This document shows positions 1 to 5,286 of a stretch of 7,275 nt of DNA, piece after piece. How positions within the stretch are numbered: the first letter of the stretch is position 1; the number at the start of each line of letters is the position of its first letter. The DNA is from an uncultured Clostridia bacterium. Its GTDB lineage: Bacteria; Bacillota; Clostridia; Christensenellales; Borkfalkiaceae. The position numbers were made by a program, and so were the translations under genes. Below the pieces are notes generated by a model. That model was not told the DNA's origin and searched no databases. It was given only the letters and a program-made list of their open reading frames with translations. The stretch lies in assembly GCA_947629725.1 (NCBI GenBank), contig CANREU010000074.1:1-7275 (forward strand), written 5' to 3'.

Positions 1-1116
1 GACGAGGAGGCAAAGCGCGGGTTTATGATCACCAAGACCCCCAATATGGCGAAGACCGACCTCTATAAGATCTCGGGGCACTGGTATCACTACCGCGACA
101 AGATGTTCGTCCTCGGCGAGACGGATGAAAAGGGCGAGCCCGTAAAAGAGGGAGAGGAGATCGTCGCCCTCCGCCCGATGACCTGCCCGTTCCAGTATCA
201 GATCTATAAGAACGGCCTGAAGTCCTACCGCGACCTTCCCTGCCGCTATTCGGAGACGGCGACGGAGTTCCGTAAGGAGGCCTCGGGCGAGATGCACGGC
301 CTCATCCGCGTGCGGCAGTTCACCCTCTCCGACGGGCACATCATCTGCACCAAAGAGCAGGTGGAGGAGGAATTCAAGCGCTGTCTGGATCTCTCCTATT
401 ATATCCTCGACTGCCTCGGCATGAGGGGGGACGTCACCTTCCGCTTCTCCAAGCGCGGCAAGTCCAAGTCCGATAAATATATCGATGACGACGAGGCGTG
501 GGAGAGCACCGAGGCGATGATGAAGGTCATTCTCGACGATTTGGGGCTCGACTATGTGGAGGCGGACGACGAAGCCGCGTTCTACGGACCCAAGCTCGAC
601 GTGCAGATCAGAAACGTCTTCGGCAAGGAGGACACCCTCATCACCATTCAGATCGACTTCGCGGCGGGGCACTCCTTCGGCATGGAGTATGTGGACGCAG
701 ACGGCGCGAAGAAGACGCCCTACGTCATCCACAGGAGCTCCATCGGGTGCTACGAGCGCACGCTCGCCTTCCTTATCGAGAAGTACGCGGGGGCGTTCCC
801 GCTCTGGTTTGCGCCCGTTCAGGTGAAGGTGCTGCCCATCACCGACCGCGCCGCCGACTACGCAAAGACCCTCGTGGACGAGATGGCGGCTCTCGGGCTC
901 CGCGCCGAGGCGGACTACCGCAACGAGAAGATCGGCAGGAAAATTTTGGACGCCGAGAACGAGAAGGTGCCCTACAAGCTCGTCATCGGCGACAAGGAAG
1001 TGGAGGCGAAGACGGTCTCCGTGCGCAAGCGCAGCGCGGGGGACATCGGCACGATGGCGAAGGAGGACTTCCTCGCCCTCTGCAAGAAGGAAAATGACGA
1101 GAAGGCGATCTTCTGA
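1..1116 (+). CDS. thrS: Threonyl-tRNA synthetase, C-terminal part (5' truncated by window edge)
   Basis: Class II aminoacyl-tRNA synthetase that charges tRNA-Thr in the cytoplasm. The frame is open from base 1 and the first 371 residues seen are the C-terminal part; E. coli ThrRS is about 640 residues, so the N-terminal and editing domains lie upstream. The catalytic core fills roughly residues 1-265 of this fragment. All three family zinc ligands are visible: Cys in MTCPF (codon at 184), His in SDGHIICT (codon at 337) and His in VIHRSS. The motif 2 arginine is in FRKEASG and the motif 3 arginine in GCYERTLA. The HGTP anticodon-binding domain runs from about APVQVKVLPITD to the end and includes ADYRNEKIG and PYKLVIGDKEVE. 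The segment DTLITIQIDFAAGHSFGMEY differs from the E. coli form but, from memory, is common in clostridial ThrRS. thrS upstream of infC is a familiar order. No terminator with a U-tract follows, so read-through into the lipoprotein gene is possible. Confidence 0.96.
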   Translation, partial: DEEAKRGFMITKTPNMAKTDLYKISGHWYHYRDKMFVLGETDEKGEPVKEGEEIVALRPMTCPFQYQIYKNGLKSYRDLPCRYSETATEFRKEASGEMHGLIRVRQFTLSDGHIICTKEQVEEEFKRCLDLSYYILDCLGMRGDVTFRFSKRGKSKSDKYIDDDEAWESTEAMMKVILDDLGLDYVEADDEAAFYGPKLDVQIRNVFGKEDTLITIQIDFAAGHSFGMEYVDADGAKKTPYVIHRSSIGCYERTLAFLIEKYAGAFPLWFAPVQVKVLPITDRAADYAKTLVDEMAALGLRAEADYRNEKIGRKILDAENEKVPYKLVIGDKEVEAKTVSVRKRSAGDIGTMAKEDFLALCKKENDEKAIF

Positions 1117-1124
1117 ACGAAGCG

Positions 1125-1141
1125 CGCGGCAGCCCGCCGCG
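1125..1141 (+). other. Small GC hairpin between thrS and the lipoprotein gene
   Basis: CGCGGC (1125-1130) can pair with GCCGCG (1136-1141) across a 5-nt loop. No U-tract follows, so it is probably not an intrinsic terminator. It lies just before the next gene's Shine-Dalgarno sequence and may only be a weak mRNA structure or chance in GC-rich DNA. Confidence 0.35.
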
Positions 1142-1158
1142 AAGGATAGGGAGGACCC

Positions 1159-1605
1159 ATGAAAAAGTTGCGGTATTTTGTCGTAAGCATCTTGCTTGTC
1201 TGCCTTTCGGCAGCCCTGCTTCTCTGCGCCTGCGGGGAGGGCAGCGTGCGCGGCGGCGGTCTCGTAATGGACAAGAAATACCTTCTCGACGCGAGCGAGG
1301 AGGGGAGGCAGAACTACTATCTCTTCCACGCCGACGGCACTGGGGAGTATGCTTGCAATTATGATTTTGACACCCCCTACGACTTGCACTACATCGTCCG
1401 CTTCAAATATTTCTATGCGGACAAAGACGAGAGCGCCGTCGTATGCTTCTTCGACAGCGTGGAATATGCGGCAGGCCACCAGGGAGCAGGCGTCGACAGC
1501 GACACCACCTATATCCTCACCGTCTCCGAACATGTTTTAACGCGCGCGCAGACTTGTTTTATCAACGAGGACTACATCGATCGGGTGCCCCATTACGGCA
1601 CTTGA
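1159..1605 (+). CDS. Small predicted lipoprotein of unknown function
   Basis: A 148-residue protein whose family I do not recognise. The N-terminus is a lipoprotein signal: positive MKKLR, a hydrophobic stretch at about residues 7-24, and a lipobox L-C-A-C with the lipidated cysteine at residue 25. The mature protein would be about 124 residues, tethered to the outer face of the cell membrane. It has a Gly-rich linker (GEGSVRGGG), then a mixed polar/aromatic region with a YYLFHADGTGEYAC segment. That segment recalls small clostridial lipoproteins with a beta-rich 'F-x-x-DGTG-x-Y' motif; this resemblance is from memory. Three further cysteines lie in the mature part. GGGAGG at 1149-1154 gives a good Shine-Dalgarno spacing to this ATG. 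The gene lies 42 bp after thrS in the same direction and has its own terminator. It is the sole gene between thrS and the infC operon. Confidence 0.82.
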   Translation: MKKLRYFVVSILLVCLSAALLLCACGEGSVRGGGLVMDKKYLLDASEEGRQNYYLFHADGTGEYACNYDFDTPYDLHYIVRFKYFYADKDESAVVCFFDSVEYAAGHQGAGVDSDTTYILTVSEHVLTRAQTCFINEDYIDRVPHYGT

Positions 1606-1626
1606 CCTTTTTCGGTGTTACATGGA

Positions 1627-1650
1627 AGAGAGGCATGGGCCTCTCTTTTT
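1627..1650 (+). terminator. Intrinsic terminator after the lipoprotein gene
   Basis: AGAGAGGC (1627-1634), loop ATGG, GCCTCTCT (1639-1646) form a perfect 8-bp stem that runs into a five-T tract (1646-1650). It lies 21 bp after the lipoprotein stop codon and would end the transcript carrying that gene, and thrS if the two are co-transcribed. Confidence 0.85.
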
Positions 1651-1689
1651 CGTTTGCCCCCGCCGTTCCCCCTTGCCTTCCCCTTGAGA

Positions 1690-1726
1690 GCGCCGAGAAG
1701 GAGTGCGCTCTCACCTCCTCCCTCGT
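1690..1726. repeat. Direct repeat copy 1 (partner at 1990-2026)
   Basis: This block, starting GCGCCGAGAAGGAGTGCGCT, recurs 300 bp downstream. Bases 1691-1720 match 1991-2020 at 29 of 30 positions and the match extends weakly to 1726. It holds no gene and sits just after the terminator, at the left edge of the palindromic repeat cluster, so the two copies bracket that cluster. Confidence 0.8.
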
Positions 1727-1748
1727 TTGAGAGGCGCCTTTCCTCTTG

Positions 1749-1789
1749 CCTCCCCCCTTATACTTGAGGGGGGAGGGTAGGGTGAGGGG
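1749..1789. repeat. GC-rich palindromic repeat A with G-quadruplex motif
   Basis: CCTCCCCCCT (1749-1758) pairs perfectly with AGGGGGGAGG (1767-1776) around an 8-nt loop. The right arm continues into four G-runs on the plus strand (1768-1789) separated by A, TA and TGA, which fits the canonical G-quadruplex pattern. It is one of several related elements in the gene-free stretch 1651-2040. Confidence 0.75.
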
Positions 1790-1800
1790 AGCAAAACCTG

Positions 1801-1833
1801 CCCCCTCCGTGGGAGGGGGGTAGGGGAGTGGGG
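1801..1833. repeat. GC-rich palindromic repeat B with G-quadruplex motif
   Basis: CCCCCTCC (1801-1808) pairs with GGAGGGGG (1812-1819) across a 3-nt loop. G-runs at 1811-1813, 1815-1820, 1823-1826 and 1830-1833 with loops A, TA and AGT make a second G-quadruplex candidate. A degenerate copy follows at about 1851-1868 (CCTGCCCCTTT, then GTGGGTGGGGTA), with a poor stem. Confidence 0.7.
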
Positions 1834-1876
1834 CGTCGAAACCTGCCCCTTTGAAGTGGGTGGGGTATTTCAACAC

Positions 1877-1926
1877 TTGCCCTCCCCCTGCGTCAGGGGG
1901 AGGGGTAGGGGAGGGGGTTCGCCCAC
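1877..1926. repeat. GC-rich palindromic repeat D, same family as 4330-4379
   Basis: An 11-bp perfect stem, CCCTCCCCCTG (1880-1890) with CAGGGGGAGGG (1894-1904), has a CGT loop and is followed by TAGGGGAGGGGG and TTCGCCCAC. Aligned without gaps to 4330-4379 it matches at 44 of 50 positions. T1883-A1901 corresponds to G4336-C4354, so the stem is kept by a compensatory change. G-runs at 1896-1917 (loops A, TA, A) form a G-quadruplex candidate. Confidence 0.8.
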
Positions 1927-1949
1927 GTTTGTCGTGCAACACCCCCTCG

Positions 1950-1972
1950 GTCACGGCAAGGGCAGCCGTGAC
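1950..1972. repeat. Inverted repeat GTCACGGC/GCCGTGAC
   Basis: GTCACGGC (1950-1957) pairs with GCCGTGAC (1965-1972) around a 7-nt loop, followed by AGCTCCCCCTTAAGG. From memory this layout (TCAC...GTGAC then CTCCCCCTTAAGG) resembles intergenic repeats scattered through several gut clostridial genomes. It has no U-tract and no gene nearby to terminate, so I treat it as an interspersed repeat. Confidence 0.65.
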
Positions 1973-1989
1973 AGCTCCCCCTTAAGGTG

Positions 1990-2026
1990 GCGCCGAGAAG
2001 GAGTGCGCTCTCGCCTCCTCCTACGT
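1990..2026. repeat. Direct repeat copy 2 (partner at 1690-1726)
   Basis: Second copy of the block beginning GCGCCGAGAAGGAGTGCGCT, with 29 of 30 bases identical to copy 1 over 1991-2020. It ends just upstream of the AT-rich DNA that precedes the infC promoter, so the repeat cluster stops short of the operon's control region. Confidence 0.8.
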
Positions 2027-2049
2027 GACGAAGTACCGAAGGTTCCCGT

Positions 2050-2107
2050 AAAAATTGTAAAAAGTTTATCAAAATCGGTTGACAAGTTTCCTATAGTGTG
2101 CTATTCT
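2050..2107 (+). promoter_or_regulatory. Sigma-A-type promoter for the infC operon, with AT-rich upstream element
   Basis: A perfect -35 box TTGACA (2079-2084), a 17-bp spacer and a -10 box TATTCT (2102-2107, 4 of 6 consensus positions) precede the leader. The A/T-rich run at 2050-2075 (AAAAATTG, then AAAAAGTTTATC) sits where an UP element would. Transcription should start near 2114. This is the clearest promoter in the window and suits a strongly expressed ribosomal-protein operon. Confidence 0.85.
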
Positions 2108-2113
2108 ATTGAA

Positions 2114-2259
2114 GCAAAGCAGAGGTAACCCCTTCTCTCCGCAGCGGCGTAGGCGGCGCGGGTCAATGAATTCGGAAATGTCACGGGTCTTCCCGTGCAT
2201 AACAAGGTTCAACGGGTCTCTCTTTGGGGCCCGTTTAATTTATTTTTTCAGAGAGGAAT
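2114..2259 (+). ncRNA. L20-leader-like autoregulatory 5' leader of infC-rpmI-rplT
   Basis: The roughly 145-nt untranslated leader between the promoter and infC contains two hairpins: CACGGG/CCCGTG (2182-2187 with 2192-2197, TCTT loop) and the terminator at 2211-2248. In Firmicutes this operon is normally headed by the L20 leader, in which ribosomal protein L20 binds a structure that mimics its 23S rRNA site and promotes premature termination. Position, length and the attenuator fit that class; I could not check the L20-binding fold itself. ACGGGTCT occurs twice (2183-2190 and 2212-2219), so either copy can pair with the distal CCCGT, allowing mutually exclusive folds. Confidence 0.65.
2211..2248 (+). 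terminator. Attenuator (intrinsic terminator) upstream of infC
   Basis: AACGGGTCTC (2211-2220) pairs with GGGGCCCGTT (2226-2235), a 10-bp stem with two G-U pairs and a 5-nt loop, followed by a T-rich tract ending in six Ts (2243-2248). It ends 11 bp before the infC start, well downstream of the promoter, so it should act as a regulated terminator rather than as the end of an upstream gene. Confidence 0.8.
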
Positions 2260-2817
<558 letters not shown>

Positions 2818-2840
2818 CGGAAATTTTGGAGGATAAAGGT

Positions 2841-3041
2841 ATGCCGAAACAGAGATCGCATTCTGGTTCCAAGAAGCGCTTTTGGCTTACGGGCACCGGC
2901 AAGGTGAACAGAGCCCACGGCGGCAAGAACCACAAAGCAGAGACCAAGAACAGAAAGAGAAAGAGAACGCTTCGTCAGGTGACGCTCGTCTCCGTTACGC
3001 AGGAGAACACCGTCAAGCGCATGATCCCCTACAAGGATTAA
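2841..3041 (+). CDS. rpmI: 50S ribosomal protein L35
   Basis: Small basic protein of the large ribosomal subunit, 66 residues, the typical length. It starts MPKQRSHSGSKKRF and continues TGTGKVNRAHGGKNH, then the Lys/Arg-rich NRKRKRTLRQ, matching the L35 pattern. An in-frame TTG at 2826 would add five residues, but ATG 2841 is preferred because GGAGG (2828-2832) lies 8 nt before it and MPK is the family N-terminus. It sits between infC and rplT, the conserved operon order, with 15 bp to rplT. Expression should follow the L20-controlled leader upstream of infC. Confidence 0.97.
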   Translation: MPKQRSHSGSKKRFWLTGTGKVNRAHGGKNHKAETKNRKRKRTLRQVTLVSVTQENTVKRMIPYKD

Positions 3042-3056
3042 CGGAGGGCACGGACT

Positions 3057-3407
3057 ATGAGAATCAAGAGAGGCGTAAACGCCGTTAAAAAGAGAAGAAA
3101 GATCTTCCGTCTTGCGAAGGGTTACTTCGGCTGCAAGAGCAAGAACTACCGCATCGCCCGTGAGGCGGTGATGAAGTCGCTGCAATATGCGTATGTGGGC
3201 AGAAGGCTCCGCAAGCGCGACATGCGCACCCTTTGGATCGCGCGTATCAACGCAGGCGCAAGGGTGAACGGGCTCTCCTACTCGAAGCTCATGCACGGGC
3301 TGAAGGTCGCAGGGATCGGTCTCAACCGCAAGATCCTCGCCGACCTCGCCGTGACCGACGCGCTCGCCTTCGCAGAGCTCTGCAACAGGGCGAAAGCCGC
3401 GCTGTAA
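3057..3407 (+). CDS. rplT: 50S ribosomal protein L20
   Basis: Early-assembly 23S rRNA-binding protein of the large subunit, 116 residues against a usual 115-120. The basic N-terminal extension MRIKRGVNAVKKRRKIFRLA is followed by KGYFGCKSKNYRIAREAVMK, which are strongly conserved L20 features. The globular C-terminal part, including RRLRKRDMRTLWIARINAGAR and GLNRKILADLAV, is the portion that in Bacillus and E. coli also serves as translational or transcriptional repressor. GGAGG at 3043-3047 is 9 nt before ATG. It is the last gene of the operon; its product probably acts back on the leader at 2114-2259. A strong terminator follows 5 bp after the stop codon. Confidence 0.97.
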   Translation: MRIKRGVNAVKKRRKIFRLAKGYFGCKSKNYRIAREAVMKSLQYAYVGRRLRKRDMRTLWIARINAGARVNGLSYSKLMHGLKVAGIGLNRKILADLAVTDALAFAELCNRAKAAL

Positions 3408-3412
3408 AGAAG

Positions 3413-3443
3413 AAAAAAAGCCTTTCGCCGAAAGGCTTTTTTT
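3413..3443 (+). terminator. Strong intrinsic terminator after rplT
   Basis: GCCTTTC (3420-3426), loop GCC, GAAAGGC (3430-3436), flanked by seven As (3413-3419) and seven Ts (3437-3443), give a 14-bp uninterrupted stem. The A-tract/T-tract symmetry lets it work in both directions. It closes the infC-rpmI-rplT operon, and its last base is only 6 bp before the start of the next gene. Confidence 0.93.
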
Positions 3444-3449
3444 GCAAGC

Positions 3450-4172
3450 ATGGTCATTCGGTCAAAACAAAATCCCGCCGTAAAAGAGCTCGCCTCCCTC
3501 AAAGAGAAGAAGGGGAGACGGGAAAGAGGGACCTTCCTCGTCGAGGGCGGAAAGATGATCTCGGAGTGCGCCGCGTGCGGCATGGAGGTCGTGCGGGTCG
3601 CCCTGCGCGAGGACTATGCGGGCGATGCTTACGACTTTCCCGCGGTCGTTTTGGGGGCGGAGGTCTTTGCCGCCGTCTGCGACGAGAAGACCCCGCAGGG
3701 GATCGCCGCCGAGGTGAAGATCCCGCAATATCCGCTCGAGCCGCCGAAGGGGAACTGCCTTCTCCTCGACGGGCTTGCCGACCCCGCCAACGTGGGGGCG
3801 ATCGTGCGGACCGCCGCAGCAGCGGGATACAGAGAACTGTACCTTGCCGACTGTGCCGACCCGTTCTCTCCCAAGAGCGTGCGGGCGAGCATGAGCGGGG
3901 TGTTCCGCGTAAAACTCATGCGCGGCACGCGGGAGGACATCCTCGGAGCTCTCAAGGGCGTTCCGCTCGTCGCGGCGGATATGGACGGGGAGGACGTGTT
4001 TTCCTTCGTCCCTCCCGAAACATTCTGTATTGCGATCGGCAACGAGGGCAACGGGTTCTCGGAGGCCGTGCGGGCGCGGGCGGACCGTACCGTCGGCATC
4101 CCGATGGAGGGCACGGAGAGTTTGAACGCCGCGGTCTCCGCGGGCATTCTCATGTACCTGCTGAAACGGTAG
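3450..4172 (+). CDS. SpoU/TrmH-family RNA 2'-O-methyltransferase
   Basis: A 240-residue S-adenosylmethionine-dependent methyltransferase of the SPOUT knot fold, expected to methylate a ribose 2'-OH in rRNA or tRNA; the target cannot be told from sequence. The N-terminal SpoU substrate-binding domain covers about residues 1-95 (SKQNPAVKELASLKEKK, then FLVEG). The catalytic domain carries motif 1 DPANVGAIVRTAAAAG (111-126; Asn114 and Arg120), motif 2 IAIGNEGNG (Glu199) and motif 3 IPMEGTESLNAAVSAGI (Asn226), all intact. The ATG at 3450 gives the family's normal N-terminus and no upstream in-frame start exists. There is no recognisable Shine-Dalgarno sequence, and the rplT terminator ends 6 bp upstream. 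It may be expressed from read-through or from a promoter inside rplT. B. subtilis has a relative (YsgA) near pheST, in the same wider chromosomal neighbourhood. Confidence 0.93.
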   Translation: MVIRSKQNPAVKELASLKEKKGRRERGTFLVEGGKMISECAACGMEVVRVALREDYAGDAYDFPAVVLGAEVFAAVCDEKTPQGIAAEVKIPQYPLEPPKGNCLLLDGLADPANVGAIVRTAAAAGYRELYLADCADPFSPKSVRASMSGVFRVKLMRGTREDILGALKGVPLVAADMDGEDVFSFVPPETFCIAIGNEGNGFSEAVRARADRTVGIPMEGTESLNAAVSAGILMYLLKR

Positions 4173-4184
4173 GCTCTCCTCGCC

Positions 4185-4253
4185 CTTTTTCCTGCCTGCC
4201 CATGCGTAAGGCGCCGCAGGTGCGCCTTGTACCGGGCGGGGTAGGGGCAATGG
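4185..4253. repeat. 69-bp tandem repeat, unit 1
   Basis: The unit runs from CTTTTTCCTGCCTGCCC to GGGGCAATGG. It differs from unit 2 at 4 of 69 positions. Inside it AAGGCGC (4208-4214) pairs with GCGCCTT (4222-4228), with an outer GCCC/GGGC pair (4198-4201 with 4234-4237). It begins 12 bp after the methyltransferase stop codon and encodes nothing convincing. Confidence 0.85.
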
Positions 4254-4322
4254 CTTTTTCTTGCCTGCCCATGCGTAAGGTGCCGCAGGTGCGCCTTGTA
4301 TCGGGCGGGGTAGGGGTAATGG
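4254..4322. repeat. 69-bp tandem repeat, unit 2
   Basis: Head-to-tail copy of unit 1 (65 of 69 identical). One of the four differences (C to T at 4281) turns a C-G pair of the inner stem into a U-G pair, which still allows folding. The near identity suggests a recent tandem duplication. Confidence 0.85.
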
Positions 4323-4379
4323 CTTTTTCTTGCCTGCCCCCTGCGTAAGGGGGCGGGGTAGGGGTGGGGGTACGCCCAC
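4323..4379. repeat. Variant third repeat unit, same family as 1877-1926
   Basis: It starts like units 1 and 2 (CTTTTTCTTGCCTGCCC) but lacks their central segment. Instead GCCCCCT (4336-4342) pairs directly with AGGGGGC (4348-4354), followed by GGGGTAGGGGTGGGGG and TACGCCCAC. Bases 4330-4379 match repeat D (1877-1926) at 44 of 50 positions. G-runs at 4349-4370 with loops C, TA and T form a G-quadruplex candidate. It ends next to an 11-bp palindrome GTTACAGTAAC (4382-4392), whose role is unknown. Confidence 0.82.
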
Positions 4380-4427
4380 AAGTTACAGTAACCATGAACA
4401 AAATCGAAATCATTCGGAGGTGATCTT

Positions 4428-5168
4428 ATGTCAGGACATAGCAAATGGCACAACATACAGGCTAAAAAGGGGAAGGCGGACGCCGCGCGCGGCAAGCTCT
4501 TCACCAAGATCGGGCGGGAGCTCGCCGTCGCCGCGAAGGGGAATCCCAACCCCGCGACCAACTCCAAGCTCGCGGACGTCATCGCGAAGGCGAAGGCGAA
4601 CAACATGCCCAACGACAACATTGAGCGCTCTATCAAGCGCGCCGCGGGGGAACTCGGCGACCGCGAGTATAAGGAACTCACCTACGAGGGGTACGGCGTG
4701 GGCGGCGCTGCCGTCATCATCTCCACCCTCACCGACAACAACAACCGCACGGCGGGGGATATCCGCGCGATCATGTCGAAGCACGGCGGCTCCCTCGGGA
4801 CGACGGGCTCCGTCTCCTACATGTTTGAGAACAAGGGGCTCATCGTCGTGGAGCACACTCCCGAACTCTCGGAGGACGAGATCACCGAGCTCGCCATCGA
4901 AGCGGGCGCGGACGACGTCGTCGCGGAAGAGGATGTGTTCGAGATCTACACCACCGTTCCCGTCTTCTCCGAGGCGCGCAAATACCTCGAGGGCAAGGGG
5001 CTCGAATTCCTGCAGGCGGAGCTCACGATGATCCCGCAGAACAAGATCGAGCTCCCCGCCGATAAACTCGAGACCTTCCGTAAAATGCTCGATAAATTAG
5101 AAGAGAACGACGACGTGCAGAACGTGTATCACAACGTCGAACTTCCCGAGGAAGAAGAGGAAGATTGA
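4428..5168 (+). CDS. yebC: YebC/TACO1-family protein (translation or transcription factor)
   Basis: Cytoplasmic protein of 246 residues, the same length as E. coli YebC. The N-terminal signature MSGHSKWHNIQAKKGKADA is diagnostic, followed by RGKLFTKIGREL, NMPNDNIERSIKRAAGE and YEGYGVGGAAVII, all family hallmarks. The remaining two domains (from about residue 80) include NRTAGDIRAIMSKHGGSLG, SVSYMFENKG and MIPQNKIELP. The C-terminal tail is very acidic (LPEEEEED). Older work named members PmpR-like transcriptional regulators; mitochondrial TACO1 and more recent bacterial studies point to a role in translation elongation. A strong Shine-Dalgarno CGGAGGTGAT (4415-4424) fixes the start. I see no clear promoter or terminator for it, and the upstream 255 bp are mostly repeats. 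The translation-related neighbourhood fits a role in protein synthesis. Confidence 0.96.
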   Translation: MSGHSKWHNIQAKKGKADAARGKLFTKIGRELAVAAKGNPNPATNSKLADVIAKAKANNMPNDNIERSIKRAAGELGDREYKELTYEGYGVGGAAVIISTLTDNNNRTAGDIRAIMSKHGGSLGTTGSVSYMFENKGLIVVEHTPELSEDEITELAIEAGADDVVAEEDVFEIYTTVPVFSEARKYLEGKGLEFLQAELTMIPQNKIELPADKLETFRKMLDKLEENDDVQNVYHNVELPEEEEED

Positions 5169-5239
5169 CCCAAAATAGGGGAATGGGGTCGGAAAAATCG
5201 CATTACTACGCCCAAACGGCGCATGAAAAAAATTGAGAG

Positions 5240-5270
5240 CAAGCGGTTTGGCGGCACGTCAAACCGCTTG
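5240..5270. promoter_or_regulatory. Long hairpin in the leader of the PLC-like gene
   Basis: CAAGCGGTTTG (5240-5250) and CAAACCGCTTG (5260-5270) form a perfect 11-bp stem, and the 9-nt spacer can extend it by about three more pairs. On the plus strand no T-tract follows, and the next gene's Shine-Dalgarno is 10 bp away, so it is not an ordinary terminator for yebC. On the minus strand it is followed, after 7 nt, by seven Ts (complement of 5226-5232), so it could stop antisense transcripts coming from spoVAE. It may be a terminator for that strand or an mRNA control element. Confidence 0.6.
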
Positions 5271-5286
5271 TGCAATATAAGGAGCT

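Noticed and set aside
498..1097. 199-codon plus-strand frame inside thrS
   Set aside because: It lies out of frame within highly conserved ThrRS sequence and has an Arg/Gly/His-rich composition typical of shadow frames.
2091..2097. TATAGT as an alternative -10 box for infC
   Set aside because: It lies only 7 bp after TTGACA and no -35-like hexamer is found about 17 bp upstream; TATTCT at 2102 has the correct 17-bp spacing.
1562..2128. Small open frames through the gene-free repeat region on both strands
   Set aside because: They translate the G/C-rich palindromes into Pro- or Gly/Arg-rich strings and have no plausible start sites.
3233..4348. Long plus-strand open frame (371 codons) over rplT and the methyltransferase gene
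   Set aside because: It is out of frame with two well-supported genes, is extremely Arg/Gly-rich, and ends by translating the tandem repeats. It is a GC-rich shadow frame.
4185..4379. Possible CRISPR array
   Set aside because: The 69-bp units are directly adjacent with no unique spacers, only about 2.8 units exist, and no cas gene is near.
3462..4681. Two long minus-strand open frames (305 and 350 codons) opposite the methyltransferase gene, repeats and yebC
   Set aside because: They read the complement of strong coding sequence and of the 69-bp repeats (repeated Pro/Arg/Gly-rich segments), with no recognisable domain or binding site.
5166..5195. TTGACC at the yebC stop codon as a -35 box for the PLC-like gene
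   Set aside because: No A/T-rich -10 hexamer occurs 16-18 bp downstream, so no promoter can be supported.
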